Origin: Prevotellamassilia timonensis
GTDB lineage: Bacteria; Bacteroidota; Bacteroidia; Bacteroidales; Bacteroidaceae
Assembly: GCF_900106785.1 (NCBI RefSeq)
Contig: NZ_LT629843.1
Span: forward strand, 13,753 to 75,645
Direction: 5' to 3'
Length of the DNA stretch: 61,893 nt
Part shown: piece after piece, positions 46,719-56,583 of the stretch
Layout: each line of letters begins with the position of its first letter
Position numbering within the stretch: the first letter of the stretch is position 1
Notes under the pieces: generated by a model
Told to the model about the DNA's origin: nothing
Databases searched by the model: none
The model's input: the letters and a program-made list of their open reading frames with translations, nothing else
Program-made: the position numbers and the translations under genes

Positions 46719-47072
46719 ATGGAAAAAGAAATGACACCGAATGAAAAAAGACCACAGCAAGACTGCGGAGGTATGTTTGCCCAAGTGCAGGCGAGTGTGG
46801 AAATCCTGTCGCCTGTCCCGGTAAGCGGCAAATGCTGCGAGAAGGACTATGAACGTCTGTTCATCCGTGACTCGGAAGTAAAGGCACGTGAGGGGAAGAT
46901 GGCGTATGTGCGCCCGGAGTACCACGAGCGTATCATGTGTATCACCCGTGTAATCGGGCATGACCGGCTTATGCTGTCCGCTTACATCGACCATGTGCTG
47001 ACGCATCACTTCAACCAGTGCGAGGATGCGATAAAGAGCCTTTATGCCCGAAATTATAATTCAGTATTCTAA
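46719..47072 (+). CDS. traC: TraC-position DUF3408 protein
   Basis: 117-aa second copy of the DUF3408-type domain (YERLFIRDSEVKAREGKMAYVRPEYHERIMCITRVIGHDRLMLSAYIDHVLTHHF). It is a paralogue of the preceding gene. The ATG follows 2 bp after the preceding stop; a TTG at 46713 overlaps that stop. The name is by gene order only. Confidence 0.65.
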   Translation: MEKEMTPNEKRPQQDCGGMFAQVQASVEILSPVPVSGKCCEKDYERLFIRDSEVKAREGKMAYVRPEYHERIMCITRVIGHDRLMLSAYIDHVLTHHFNQCEDAIKSLYARNYNSVF

Positions 47073-47088
47073 CCAAAAACGGAAGGAT

Positions 47089-47817
47089 ATGAATTACACA
47101 ATCAGCATGACAGACATTCTGCTGGCGGTATCGGTCGGCTGCAACCTCTGGTTCCTGTTCCTGCTCCTTTACGAGCGCATCATGGACACGCGGATTGTCC
47201 GCTTCTTCAAGGGCATTGTCGGATTATGGCGGTCACTGGACGGGAATGAGGCTAAACGCATAGCGGCACACGAGGAAGTCCCTGCGGAAAAGGCGGACAT
47301 CATCGGCAAGAGCCGTTTCAGGATGGCATCCACCCGGACAACCGCTGCCATACCGACGCAAGAAGCCGCCACTATGGAAAAAGGCATTGAGCTGTCGGAG
47401 GAAGAGGCTACTTTTGACGACGGAAAAACGGGAAACGCATCCCGCCCGGCACAAGTTCCGGAGGAAAAACTCGATGAGACCTTCACGAGCATACCGCCGG
47501 AGGAACTGGGATACGGGGACGACGAACCGGAAGAGGACGCCTCGGACACGCCACGGGCTTCGGGCAGCAGCTTTGACGAGATTGACGACGCCTGCAAGAC
47601 CGCCAAGAACCCGGACGCGACACAGGCGGAACGTGAAAAGGCGGCGAAGGTGTTCACCGACATGGAGGGCACGGAGTTGTACGAGAAAATGATGGAAGGC
47701 TCTTCGGAGATAGGCATCCGCATCAAGGGGCTTATCGAGATTCGGCTGAAGAAACCTGAAAAGGAGTTCGTCGTGCCGGACAACATCGAGGAGTTCGACA
47801 TTCGCAACTATGTATGA
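47089..47817 (+). CDS. traD: TraD-position membrane protein
   Basis: 242-aa protein with one transmembrane helix near residues 5-27 (TDILLAVSVGCNLWFLFLLL) and a long acidic, low-complexity soluble part. The C-terminus (LIEIRLKKPEKEFVVPDNIEEF) is conserved in this position on such elements, in the DUF4122-like family. The function in transfer is unknown. A 200-bp gap follows before traE. Confidence 0.65.
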   Translation: MNYTISMTDILLAVSVGCNLWFLFLLLYERIMDTRIVRFFKGIVGLWRSLDGNEAKRIAAHEEVPAEKADIIGKSRFRMASTRTTAAIPTQEAATMEKGIELSEEEATFDDGKTGNASRPAQVPEEKLDETFTSIPPEELGYGDDEPEEDASDTPRASGSSFDEIDDACKTAKNPDATQAEREKAAKVFTDMEGTELYEKMMEGSSEIGIRIKGLIEIRLKKPEKEFVVPDNIEEFDIRNYV

Positions 47818-48018
47818 CAACAATAAAAGAAATGAACATGAAAGAATGACATCAACCCACGCGGCGAGGAAACGCAAGGCGCATCCCTATCCGCAACGGA
47901 CACGCCCACGTCCGTGGAAACAAACGGGCATCCACTAAAACCAAAGTAAAGAAACAAAGTATCAACCGCCCGACAAAGGACCATCCACCCTTTTGACGGC
48001 AAAAAACAAGAACAGTTT

Positions 48019-48336
48019 ATGAACAAGAACATCTTGAAAAACAGAAAAGCAATCCTCTCCGCGGCACTTGTCATCGCCGCAACCGCCTCCGCTTTCGCGC
48101 AGGGAAACGGCATCGCGGGCATCAACGAAGCCACCTCTATGGTGAGTTCTTATTTCGACCCCGGAACTAAACTGATATACGCCATCGGTGCAGTCGTCGG
48201 GCTTATCGGGGGCGTAAAAGTGTACGGCAAGTTTTCATCGGGCGACCCCGACACCAGCAAGACAGCCGCCTCGTGGTTCGGCGCGTGCATCTTCCTGATT
48301 GTTGCCGCCACCATCCTGCGCTCATTCTTCCTTTAA
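48019..48336 (+). CDS. traE: TraE, DUF4134 conjugation protein
   Basis: 105-aa protein with a signal peptide (about 1-30) and two further hydrophobic helices (LIYAIGAVVGLIGGVKVYG, ACIFLIVAATILRSFFL). Size and topology fit a VirB2/pilin-like subunit. A leader motif copy (47932-47948) lies 70 bp upstream. traF follows 10 bp later. Confidence 0.75.
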   Translation: MNKNILKNRKAILSAALVIAATASAFAQGNGIAGINEATSMVSSYFDPGTKLIYAIGAVVGLIGGVKVYGKFSSGDPDTSKTAASWFGACIFLIVAATILRSFFL

Positions 48337-48346
48337 TAAATAATGT

Positions 48347-48679
48347 ATGGCTGAATACCCAATCAACAAGGGTATCGGCCGTCCGGTAGAGTTCAAGGGC
48401 TTGAAGGCACAGTACCTCTTCATCTTCTGCGGAGGTCTGCTGGCTCTCTTCGTCCTGTTCGTCATCCTCTACATGGTCGGTATCGACCAGTGGATATGTA
48501 TCGGCTTCGGCGCGGCATCGTCCTCCCTCCTTGTATGGCAGACCTTCGCGCTGAACGCCCGGTACGGCGAACACGGGCTGATGAAATTAGGAGCGGCACG
48601 GAGCCATCCCCGATACCTTATCAACCGGCGGCGGATACCCCGTCTGTTCAAACGACAACGAAAGGAAGAAAGACAATGA
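48347..48679 (+). CDS. traF: TraF, DUF4133 conjugation protein
   Basis: 110-aa membrane protein with two transmembrane segments (LFIFCGGLLALFVLFVILYMV and WICIGFGAASSSLLVWQTFAL) and a basic tail, the topology of VirB3-like proteins. The stop overlaps the traG start (ATGA), indicating translational coupling with the VirB4-type ATPase. Confidence 0.75.
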   Translation: MAEYPINKGIGRPVEFKGLKAQYLFIFCGGLLALFVLFVILYMVGIDQWICIGFGAASSSLLVWQTFALNARYGEHGLMKLGAARSHPRYLINRRRIPRLFKRQRKEERQ

Positions 48680-51180
48680 GGAATACATCGAAAATGACAA
48701 CACTGGAAAACAGGTTCCCACTTTTAGCGGTGGAGCATGGCTGCATCATCTCAAAGGACGCCGACATCACGGTGGCTTTCGAGGTGGAACTGCCGGAACT
48801 TTACACCGTGACGGGTGCGGAGTACGAGGCGATACACAGTTGCTGGTGCAAGGCTATCAAGGTGCTGCCGGACTACTCCGTCGTCCACAAACAGGACTGG
48901 TTCATCAAGGAACGCTACAAACCGGAGCTTCAGAAGGACGACATGAGCTTTTTAAGCCGCTCTTTCGAGCGTCACTTCAACGAGCGTCCGTACCTGAAAC
49001 ACACCTGCTACCTCTACCTGACCAAGACAACAAAGGAGCGTAACCGGATGCAGAGCAATTTCAGCACGCTGTGCCGGGGACATATCATCCCGAAGGAGCT
49101 GGACAGGGAAACCACGACCAAGTTCTTGGAAGCCTGCGAACAGTTCGAGCGCATCATGAACGACAGCGGGCTTGTCAGGCTGCGCCGCCTCTCCACCGAT
49201 GAGATTGTGGGTACTGAGGGAAATACGGGACTTATTGAACGCTACTTCTCGCTCATGTCGGAAGGTGACACCACCTTGCAGGACATCGAGCTTTCGGCAA
49301 GGGAGATGCGCATCGGCGACAACCGCCTGTGTCTGCACACCCTCTCCGACGCGGAAGACCTGCCGGGCAAGGTGGCTACCGACACCCGTTACGAGAAGCT
49401 CTCCACCGACCGGAGTGACTGCCGACTGTCATTCGCCTCCCCGGTGGGGCTTCTGCTCTCCTGCAACCATATCTACAACCAGTATGTGCTGATAGACAAC
49501 AGTGAGGAAACCTTGCATAAGTTCGAGAAGTCCGCCCGTAACATGCAGTCGCTATCTCGCTATTCAAGGAGCAACAGCATCAACCGCGAGTGGATAGACC
49601 AATACCTGAACGAAGCCCATTCCTACGGACTGACCTCGGTACGGGCACACTTCAACGTCATGGCGTGGAGCGACGATGCGGAGGAACTGAAGCATATCAA
49701 GAACGACGTGGGCAGCCAGTTGGCAAGCATGGAATGCGTGCCGCGCCACAACACCATCGACTGCCCGACACTCTACTGGGCGGCGATACCCGGCAATGCG
49801 GCGGACTTCCCGGCGGAAGAGAGTTTCCACACCTTCATCGAACAGGCGGTGTGCCTGTTCACAGAGGAAACCAACTACCGCAACTCGCTCTCGCCCTTCG
49901 GCATCAAGATGGTGGACAGGCTCACGGGAAAACCGCTGCACCTTGACATCTCCGACCTGCCCATGAAGCGGGGTATCACGACCAACCGCAACAAGTTCGT
50001 GCTGGGTCCTTCGGGCAGCGGCAAGTCTTTCTTCATGAACCACCTCGTGCGCCAATATTATGAGCAAGGCGCACATGTGGTATTGGTGGACACGGGAAAC
50101 TCCTATCAGGGCTTGTGCGGCATGATCCGACGCAAGACAGGCGGAGCGGACGGCGTGTATTTCACCTACACGGAAGAGAAGCCCATATCGTTCAACCCGT
50201 TCTACACCGACGATTACATCTTCGACGTGGAGAAGAAGGACAGCATCAAGACCCTGCTGCTGACGCTCTGGAAGTCGGAGGACGACAAGGTGACAAAGAC
50301 GGAGAGCGGCGAGCTGGGCAGTGCCGTGAGTGCCTATATTGAGCGCATCCAATCCGACCGTAGCATCGTGCCGTCGTTCAACACCTTCTACGAGTATATG
50401 CGTGACGACTACCGCAAGGAACTGGCACAGCGTGACATCAAGGTGGAGAAGTCCGACTTCAACATCGACAACATGCTCACCACCATGCGGCAGTATTACC
50501 GGGGCGGACGCTACGACTTCCTGCTCAACTCCACGGAGAACATCGACCTGCTCGGCAAGCGGTTCATTGTCTTCGAGATAGATTCGATTAAGGAAAACCG
50601 CGAACTGTTCCCCGTCGTGACCATCATCATCATGGAAGCCTTCATCAACAAGATGCGGCGACTAAAAGGGGTACGGAAACAGCTTATTGTGGAAGAGGCT
50701 TGGAAGGCTCTCTCTTCAGCGAACATGGCTGAATATCTGCGCTATATGTACAAGACGGTCAGAAAATATTACGGCGAGGCAATCGTGGTGACGCAGGAGG
50801 TGGACGACATCATTTCCTCTCCCGTGGTCAAGGAGAGCATCATCAACAACTCCGACTGCAAGATACTTCTCGACCAGCGCAAGTACATGAACAAGTTCGA
50901 CCAGATACAGGCGTTGCTCGGACTGACGGAAAAGGAGAAAGGGCAGATACTCTCCATCAACATGGCGAACAACCCTTCACGGCTCTACAAGGAGGTGTGG
51001 ATAGGCTTGGGTGGCACACAATCGGCGGTCTATGCCACCGAGGTCAGTGCAGAAGAATATCTGGCGTACACCACCGAGGAAACGGAGAAAGTGGAGGTTT
51101 ACCGTCTGGCGGAGAAGTTGGGCGGCGACATCGAAGCCGCCATCCGGCAACTTGCCGAGAAGCGGAGAACCAAAAGTTAA
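48676..51180 (+). CDS. traG: TraG, VirB4-type conjugation ATPase
   Basis: 834-aa cytoplasmic/peripheral ATPase. The Walker A motif is GPSGSGKS (444-451); a Walker B-like KQLIVEEAW segment lies near residue 670. The N-terminal part (EVELPELYTVTGAEYEAIHSCW...) is the VirB4 domain of Bacteroidetes conjugation systems. It powers assembly and substrate movement. The ATG at 48676 overlapping the traF stop is chosen; the longer upstream frame is the overlap with traF in another frame. Confidence 0.88.
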   Translation: MRNTSKMTTLENRFPLLAVEHGCIISKDADITVAFEVELPELYTVTGAEYEAIHSCWCKAIKVLPDYSVVHKQDWFIKERYKPELQKDDMSFLSRSFERHFNERPYLKHTCYLYLTKTTKERNRMQSNFSTLCRGHIIPKELDRETTTKFLEACEQFERIMNDSGLVRLRRLSTDEIVGTEGNTGLIERYFSLMSEGDTTLQDIELSAREMRIGDNRLCLHTLSDAEDLPGKVATDTRYEKLSTDRSDCRLSFASPVGLLLSCNHIYNQYVLIDNSEETLHKFEKSARNMQSLSRYSRSNSINREWIDQYLNEAHSYGLTSVRAHFNVMAWSDDAEELKHIKNDVGSQLASMECVPRHNTIDCPTLYWAAIPGNAADFPAEESFHTFIEQAVCLFTEETNYRNSLSPFGIKMVDRLTGKPLHLDISDLPMKRGITTNRNKFVLGPSGSGKSFFMNHLVRQYYEQGAHVVLVDTGNSYQGLCGMIRRKTGGADGVYFTYTEEKPISFNPFYTDDYIFDVEKKDSIKTLLLTLWKSEDDKVTKTESGELGSAVSAYIERIQSDRSIVPSFNTFYEYMRDDYRKELAQRDIKVEKSDFNIDNMLTTMRQYYRGGRYDFLLNSTENIDLLGKRFIVFEIDSIKENRELFPVVTIIIMEAFINKMRRLKGVRKQLIVEEAWKALSSANMAEYLRYMYKTVRKYYGEAIVVTQEVDDIISSPVVKESIINNSDCKILLDQRKYMNKFDQIQALLGLTEKEKGQILSINMANNPSRLYKEVWIGLGGTQSAVYATEVSAEEYLAYTTEETEKVEVYRLAEKLGGDIEAAIRQLAEKRRTKS

Positions 51181-51208
51181 TCATTTAATCATCAGCTAAA
51201 AACAAGAA

Positions 51209-51595
51209 ATGCGTATGAATTTATCAAAAGTTAAAATGCTGCAAGTCAGCAAGTGCCTGATCGGATTGGCGGTCATGATGCTGCAATCCTGCGATGTGGT
51301 CGATAACCGCCGTGATATGCTGTGCGGGAACTGGGAGAGCGTGGAGGGGAAGCCCGATGTGCTTATCTACAAGGAGGGCGAAGCCTACAAGGTGACGGTG
51401 TTCCGCCGGAGCGGTCTGCGCCGCAAGCTGAAACCGGAAACCTATCTCTTGCAGGAGGAAAACGACAACCTGTTCATGAACACCGGCTTCCGCATCGACG
51501 TGTCCTACAACGAGGCAACGGACGTGCTGACCTTCTCGCCGGGCGGCGACTATGTGCGGGTGAAACCGCAGCCGGGACACCCGACAGAAGAATAA
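51209..51595 (+). CDS. traH: TraH-position DUF3876 lipoprotein
   Basis: 128-aa small lipoprotein (signal peptide ending MLQSC). The mature part contains GNWESVEGKPDVLIYKEGEAYKVTVFRR, as in DUF3876. Two starts (51209 and 51215) are possible. It is placed between traG and traI as CTnDOT traH. Confidence 0.65.
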   Translation: MRMNLSKVKMLQVSKCLIGLAVMMLQSCDVVDNRRDMLCGNWESVEGKPDVLIYKEGEAYKVTVFRRSGLRRKLKPETYLLQEENDNLFMNTGFRIDVSYNEATDVLTFSPGGDYVRVKPQPGHPTEE

Positions 51596-51618
51596 CAACC
51601 ACTAAAATCCAAAGTAAC

Positions 51619-52248
51619 ATGAGAACAAGAATAACAATGATTATCTGCCTGTGCCTGCTTTTCGCAGGCAGGGCAAGCGCACAGTGGGTCGTAAGCGATC
51701 CGGGCAATCTGGCGCAGGGTATCATCAATGCCTCCAAAAACATCATCCATACCTCCAAGACTGCCACGAACATGGTGAGCAACTTTCAGGAAACGGTGAA
51801 AATCTATCAGCAGGGCAAAAAGTATTACGATGCCCTCAAATCGGTGAACAATCTCGTCAAGGACGCCCGCAAGGTGCAGCAGACCATCCTGATGGTAGGC
51901 GACATCACCGACATTTATGTAAACAGTTTCCAAAGGATGCTCCGTGATGGAAATTTCAGACCAGAAGAGCTGTCGGCAATCGCTTTCGGTTACACGAAAC
52001 TGCTGGAAGAGAGCAACGAAGTATTGACGGAACTGAAGAATGTGGTGAACATCACCACGCTCTCCATGACCGACAAGGAGCGCATGGACGTGGTGGAACG
52101 CTGCTACTCCAAAATGAAGCGTTACCGCAACCTTGTGAGCTATTACACCAACAAGAACATCTCCGTGAGTTATCTGCGTGCGAAGAAAAAGAACGACCTC
52201 GACCGCATCATGGGGCTGTACGGGAACATGAACGAAAGATACTGGTAA
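51619..52248 (+). CDS. traI: TraI, DUF4141 conjugation protein
   Basis: 209-aa secreted/periplasmic protein with a cleavable signal peptide (ICLCLLFAGRASAQ) and a helical, coiled body (GIINASKNIIHTSKTATNMVSNFQETVKIYQQGKKYYDAL), similar to VirB5-like proteins. The leader CCACTAAAATCCAAAGTA (51599-51616) directly precedes the ATG. traJ begins 4 bp after the stop. Confidence 0.75.
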   Translation: MRTRITMIICLCLLFAGRASAQWVVSDPGNLAQGIINASKNIIHTSKTATNMVSNFQETVKIYQQGKKYYDALKSVNNLVKDARKVQQTILMVGDITDIYVNSFQRMLRDGNFRPEELSAIAFGYTKLLEESNEVLTELKNVVNITTLSMTDKERMDVVERCYSKMKRYRNLVSYYTNKNISVSYLRAKKKNDLDRIMGLYGNMNERYW

Positions 52249-52252
52249 GCCT

Positions 52253-53257
52253 ATGGAGTTCGATAACCTTCATCAGATTTTACGCTCACTTTATGAGCAG
52301 ATGATGCCGCTATGTGGGGACATGGCTGGTGTGGCGAAAGGCATCGCCGGGCTGGGTGCGCTGTTCTACGTCGCCTACCGGGTATGGCAGTCGCTGGCGA
52401 GAGCTGAACCGATAGACGTATTCCCGATGCTCCGTCCTTTTGCCATCGGTCTGTGCATCATGTTCTTCCCGACTGTGGTGCTGGGCACGATAAACAGCAT
52501 CCTCTCACCCGTCGTACAGGGCACGGCAAAGATGCTGGAGGCGGAAACGCTGGACATGAACCGATACCGGGAGCAGAAGGACAAACTGGAATACGAGGCG
52601 ATGGTACGCAACCCCGAAACCGCCTACCTCGTGTCCAACGAGGAATTTGACAAGCAACTGGAGGAACTCGGCTGGTCGCCCTCCGACATGGTGACGATGG
52701 CGGGAATGTATATCGACCGGGGAATGTACAACATGAAGAAGAGCATCCGCGACTTCTTCCGCGAGATACTCGAACTGCTGTTCCAAGCCGCCGCCCTCGT
52801 GATAGACACCGTCCGCACCTTCTTTCTCGTGGTGCTGGCGATTCTCGGTCCGATAGCCTTCGCCCTGTCGGTATGGGACGGTTTCCAAAACACGCTCACG
52901 CAGTGGATATGCCGCTATATACAGGTCTATCTGTGGCTACCGGTATCGGACATGTTCAGCACCATACTGGCGAAGATACAGGTTCTGATGCTGCAAAACG
53001 ACATCGAGCGGATGCAGGCAGACCCGAACTTCTCGCTGGATTCGAGCGACGGGGTGTATATCGTATTCCTCTGCATCGGCATCATCGGCTACTTTACCAT
53101 TCCCACCGTTGCGGGCTGGATTATCCAAGCCGGAGGCATGGGCGGTTACGGTCGCAACGTGAACCAGATGGCGGGACGAGCCGGAAGCATGGCGGGCAGC
53201 GTGGCGGGTGCAGCCGCAGGAAACGCAGTCGGACGTGTCGGCAAATTGCTGAAATAA
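52253..53257 (+). CDS. traJ: TraJ, VirB6-type membrane protein
   Basis: 334-aa polytopic membrane protein with at least five hydrophobic segments (MAGVAKGIAGLGALFYVAYRV, LCIMFFPTVVLGTI, TFFLVVLAILGPIAFALSV, YIVFLCIGIIGYFTIPTVAGWI) and a Gly/Ala-rich C-terminus. The topology fits a VirB6 inner-membrane channel component. Confidence 0.8.
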   Translation: MEFDNLHQILRSLYEQMMPLCGDMAGVAKGIAGLGALFYVAYRVWQSLARAEPIDVFPMLRPFAIGLCIMFFPTVVLGTINSILSPVVQGTAKMLEAETLDMNRYREQKDKLEYEAMVRNPETAYLVSNEEFDKQLEELGWSPSDMVTMAGMYIDRGMYNMKKSIRDFFREILELLFQAAALVIDTVRTFFLVVLAILGPIAFALSVWDGFQNTLTQWICRYIQVYLWLPVSDMFSTILAKIQVLMLQNDIERMQADPNFSLDSSDGVYIVFLCIGIIGYFTIPTVAGWIIQAGGMGGYGRNVNQMAGRAGSMAGSVAGAAAGNAVGRVGKLLK

Positions 53258-53288
53258 TCAATGTGCAATCATAAATTGGAAAATATAA

Positions 53289-53912
53289 ATGGAATTCAAA
53301 TCACTTAGAAACATCGAATCGTCGTTCAGGCAGATACGCCTGTTCGGTATCGTCTTCCTCTCGCTGTGCGCCGTGGTGACGGTGTGGAGCGTGTGGAACT
53401 CCTACCGTTTCGCAGAGAAGCAACGGGAGAAAATCTATGTGCTGGACAACGGCAAGAGCCTGATGCTCGCCTTGTCTCAGGATTTGTCGCAGAACCGCCC
53501 GGCGGAGGCACGGGAACATGTGCGCCGTTTCCACGAGATGTTCTTCACGCTATCACCTGAAAAAAGCGCGATTGAACACAACGTGAAACGTGCCTTGCTG
53601 CTGGCGGACAAGAGCGTGTACCACTATTATTCGGACTTCGCGGAGAAGGGGTACTACAACCGCATCATCGCCGGGAACATCAACCAAGTGCTGAAGGTGG
53701 ACAGCGTGGTGTGCGACTTCAACGCCTATCCCTACCGTGCCGTGACCTACGCCACACAGAAAATCATCCGGCAGAGCAACGTCACCGAGCGCAGCCTCGT
53801 GACCACCTGCCGCCTGCTGAACGCATCGCGGTCGGATGACAACCCGAACGGTTTTACCATCGAGGGTTTCACCATCATTGAGAACAAGGATTTACAGACT
53901 ATCAAACGGTAA
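53289..53912 (+). CDS. traK: TraK, VirB8-type protein
   Basis: 207-aa protein with an N-terminal cytoplasmic tail, a single transmembrane helix (about 15-35) and a periplasmic domain including FHEMFFTLSPEKSAIEHNVKRAL. This is the VirB8/TraK-like family of Bacteroidetes transposons. traL follows 6 bp later. Confidence 0.8.
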   Translation: MEFKSLRNIESSFRQIRLFGIVFLSLCAVVTVWSVWNSYRFAEKQREKIYVLDNGKSLMLALSQDLSQNRPAEAREHVRRFHEMFFTLSPEKSAIEHNVKRALLLADKSVYHYYSDFAEKGYYNRIIAGNINQVLKVDSVVCDFNAYPYRAVTYATQKIIRQSNVTERSLVTTCRLLNASRSDDNPNGFTIEGFTIIENKDLQTIKR

Positions 53913-53918
53913 CAGGAC

Positions 53919-54227
53919 ATGAAAAGTATCAGAAAATCAATGTGGGGCATGTATTGGAAACTCCACGACAAACGGAAACGCTTGGCGGCAAGTCTCAAAG
54001 GGTATCTGGACGGCTTGCCGCCGGAAACACGCCGCCGCATCGTGCTGGGGATGTTCGCCGCCTTCGCGGTGCTTGCCCTTTACACCTTCGGCAGAGCCGT
54101 CTATGACATCGGCAGGAACGACGACTCACATATGGAAACGGGACACGCCGGACGGGTGGAACTGCCGACCCCGGCGGAAACAGGCAATCACTTAACACCT
54201 TATTTATATGGAACAGACAAAGAATGA
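53919..54227 (+). CDS. traL: TraL, DUF3989 protein
   Basis: 102-aa inner-membrane protein with a basic N-terminus and one transmembrane helix (RIVLGMFAAFAVLALYTFGRAVY). Its stop overlaps traM by 20 bp. It is a small accessory of the core complex. Confidence 0.75.
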   Translation: MKSIRKSMWGMYWKLHDKRKRLAASLKGYLDGLPPETRRRIVLGMFAAFAVLALYTFGRAVYDIGRNDDSHMETGHAGRVELPTPAETGNHLTPYLYGTDKE

Positions 54228-55560
54228 ACCGACGAAAGAGAACAAAGCTGCTCCCGAAACGGGGAAACCGAAAAAGGAGCGCGAACCGCTGACAGAGGCG
54301 CAACGGCTGAAACGGCAGAAGATGATCGTGCTGCCCGCTATGGTGTTGGTGTTCATCGGGGCGATGTGGCTGATATTCGCCCCGTCCTCCGGCAAGGAGC
54401 AACCGCCGGGAACGGACGGATACAACACCGAGATGCCCGACGCTGACAAGGCGAACCGGCAGATTATCGGCGACAAGCTGAAAGCCTACGAGCATGGGGA
54501 GATGGAAGAGCGTCAGGAGAGCCGCAACCGTGCCATCGGGCAGCTGGGCGACATGTTCGACCGCGAGATAGCGGGAACGGAGAACGGAGTGGACTTCGAC
54601 CTCGCCAATCCGGGCGGCAAGGAAGAAAGGGCAAAGCCAGCCACGCCGCAGACCATCCAGTCCTCCGCAGCCGCCTACCGTGACCTGAACGCCACGCTCG
54701 GAAACTTCTACGACCAGCCGAAAAACGACAATGCGGAGATGGACGAATTGTTGGAGCGCATCGCATCGCTGGAGTCGGAACTGGAAAGCGAGAGGGGCAA
54801 GGCTTCCTCTATGGACGAGCAGGTGGCTCTTATGGAGAAGTCCTACGAGCTGGCGGCAAAGTACATGGGCGGTCAGAACGGAGGACAGCCATCGGCGGAA
54901 CAGAGGGCAGAGCCAACTACCGTGCAGAAAGGGAAGAAGAACAAGGCAATGCCTATCAGACAGGTGGAGCATCAAGTAGTTTCTTCACTCTCACAGCCTA
55001 TGAGTAACGCGGAGTTTGTCGCCGCCTTATCGCAGGAACGCAACCGGGGTTTCAACACGGCTGTCGGCACGGCGGAGGTATTGGACAGGAACACCATACC
55101 GGCGTGCGTGCATGGGGCGCAGAGCGTGACGGACGGGCAGACGGTAAGGCTGCGCCTGCTGGAGCCTATGGCGGTGGCAGGCAGGACAATACCCCGGGGT
55201 GCGGTGGTGGTCGGCACGGGCAAGATACAGGGTGAGCGGCTCGACATCGAGATTACCTCGCTGGAATACGACGGCACGATTATCCCCGTGGAGCTTGCGG
55301 TCTATGACACGGACGGACAGCCCGGCATCTTCATCCCGAACTCGATGGAGATGAACGCCGTCCGGGAGGTCGCCGCCAACATGGGCGGCTCGCTGGGAAG
55401 CAGCATCAACATCTCCACCAATGCCGGGGCGCAGCTCGCCTCCGACTTGGGCAAGGGGCTGATACAAGGCACGAGCCAGTACATCGCCAAAAAGATGCGA
55501 ACCGTCAAGGTGCATCTGAAAGCCGGGTACAGGGTCATGCTTTACCAAGAAAAATATTGA
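54208..55560 (+). CDS. traM: TraM, VirB10-type protein
   Basis: 450-aa protein with a cytoplasmic Lys/Glu-rich head, one transmembrane helix (MIVLPAMVLVFIGAMWLIF, about 47-65), a long periplasmic linker with coiled coil (DELLERIASLESELESE) and a C-terminal beta-barrel-like domain (PRGAVVVGTGKIQGERLDIEITSL). It links the inner and outer membrane parts of the channel, in the manner of VirB10. Confidence 0.82.
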   Translation: MEQTKNEPTKENKAAPETGKPKKEREPLTEAQRLKRQKMIVLPAMVLVFIGAMWLIFAPSSGKEQPPGTDGYNTEMPDADKANRQIIGDKLKAYEHGEMEERQESRNRAIGQLGDMFDREIAGTENGVDFDLANPGGKEERAKPATPQTIQSSAAAYRDLNATLGNFYDQPKNDNAEMDELLERIASLESELESERGKASSMDEQVALMEKSYELAAKYMGGQNGGQPSAEQRAEPTTVQKGKKNKAMPIRQVEHQVVSSLSQPMSNAEFVAALSQERNRGFNTAVGTAEVLDRNTIPACVHGAQSVTDGQTVRLRLLEPMAVAGRTIPRGAVVVGTGKIQGERLDIEITSLEYDGTIIPVELAVYDTDGQPGIFIPNSMEMNAVREVAANMGGSLGSSINISTNAGAQLASDLGKGLIQGTSQYIAKKMRTVKVHLKAGYRVMLYQEKY

Positions 55561-55594
55561 AAACAATAAAAATTACCACTAAAATCCAAAAGTA

Positions 55595-56581
55595 ATGAGA
55601 AAAGTAATCATCATGTTTGCCCTCGCTATGGGCATCATAACTGCCAACGCGCAGGAGAATGTAACCGTTGAAACGACCAACGGAAGTGAACAACCGACCT
55701 TGACGAAGGAGGTCTATCCGCAGAAGGAGGCGGACGGCGACCTATATCACGGGCTGTCACGCAAGCTGACCTTCGACCGCATGATACCGCCGCACGGTCT
55801 GGAAGTGACCTACGACAAGACCGTCCACGTCATTTTTCCGGCGGAGGTGCGCTATGTCGATTTAGGCTCGCCCGACCTGATTGCCGGGAAAGCCGACGGA
55901 GCGGAGAACATCATCCGTGTGAAGGCTACCGTAAGGAATTTTCCCAACGAAACGAATATGTCCGTCATCACGGAGGACGGCAGTTTCTACACCTTCAACG
56001 TGAAGTACGCCGCCGAACCGCTGTTGCTCAACGTGGAGATGTGCGACTTCATCCATGACGGCAGCACGGTGAACCGCCCGAACAACGCGCAGGAAATCTA
56101 TCTGAAAGAGCTGGGCAGCGAAAGCCCGATGCTGGTGCGCCTTATCATGAAGTCCATCCACAAACAGAACAAGCGCGAGGTGAAGCATATCGGCTGCAAG
56201 CGTTTCGGCATCCAATACCTGTTGAAAGGCATCTACACGCACAACGGCTTGCTTTATTTCCACACGGAGATAAAGAACCAGAGCAACGTGCCTTTCGATG
56301 TGGACTACATCACTTGGAAAATCGTGGACAAGAAGGTTGCGAAGCGTACTGCCGTGCAGGAGCAGATTATTCTGCCGCTCCGCGCGCAGAACTACGCCAC
56401 CCTCGTGCCGGGCAAAAAGAGCGAGCGCACGGTCTTCACGATGGCGAAGTTCACCATCCCCGATGACAAGTGCCTCGTGGTGGAATTGAACGAGAAGAAC
56501 GGCGGCCGTCACCAGTCCTTCGTGATTGAGAACGAGGATTTGGTACGCGCGGGTACCATCAACGAACTTCAAGTACGCTGA
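55595..56581 (+). CDS. traN: TraN, VirB9-type protein (DUF4138)
   Basis: 328-aa secreted protein with a signal peptide (VIIMFALAMGIITANAQ) and beta-rich DUF4138 body (HVIFPAEVRYVDLGSPDLIAGKADGAENIIRVKA). It is an outer-membrane core component. The leader motif copy CCACTAAAATCCAAAAGTA (55576-55594) abuts the ATG. traO follows 2 bp after the stop. Confidence 0.82.
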   Translation: MRKVIIMFALAMGIITANAQENVTVETTNGSEQPTLTKEVYPQKEADGDLYHGLSRKLTFDRMIPPHGLEVTYDKTVHVIFPAEVRYVDLGSPDLIAGKADGAENIIRVKATVRNFPNETNMSVITEDGSFYTFNVKYAAEPLLLNVEMCDFIHDGSTVNRPNNAQEIYLKELGSESPMLVRLIMKSIHKQNKREVKHIGCKRFGIQYLLKGIYTHNGLLYFHTEIKNQSNVPFDVDYITWKIVDKKVAKRTAVQEQIILPLRAQNYATLVPGKKSERTVFTMAKFTIPDDKCLVVELNEKNGGRHQSFVIENEDLVRAGTINELQVR

Positions 56582-56583
56582 CC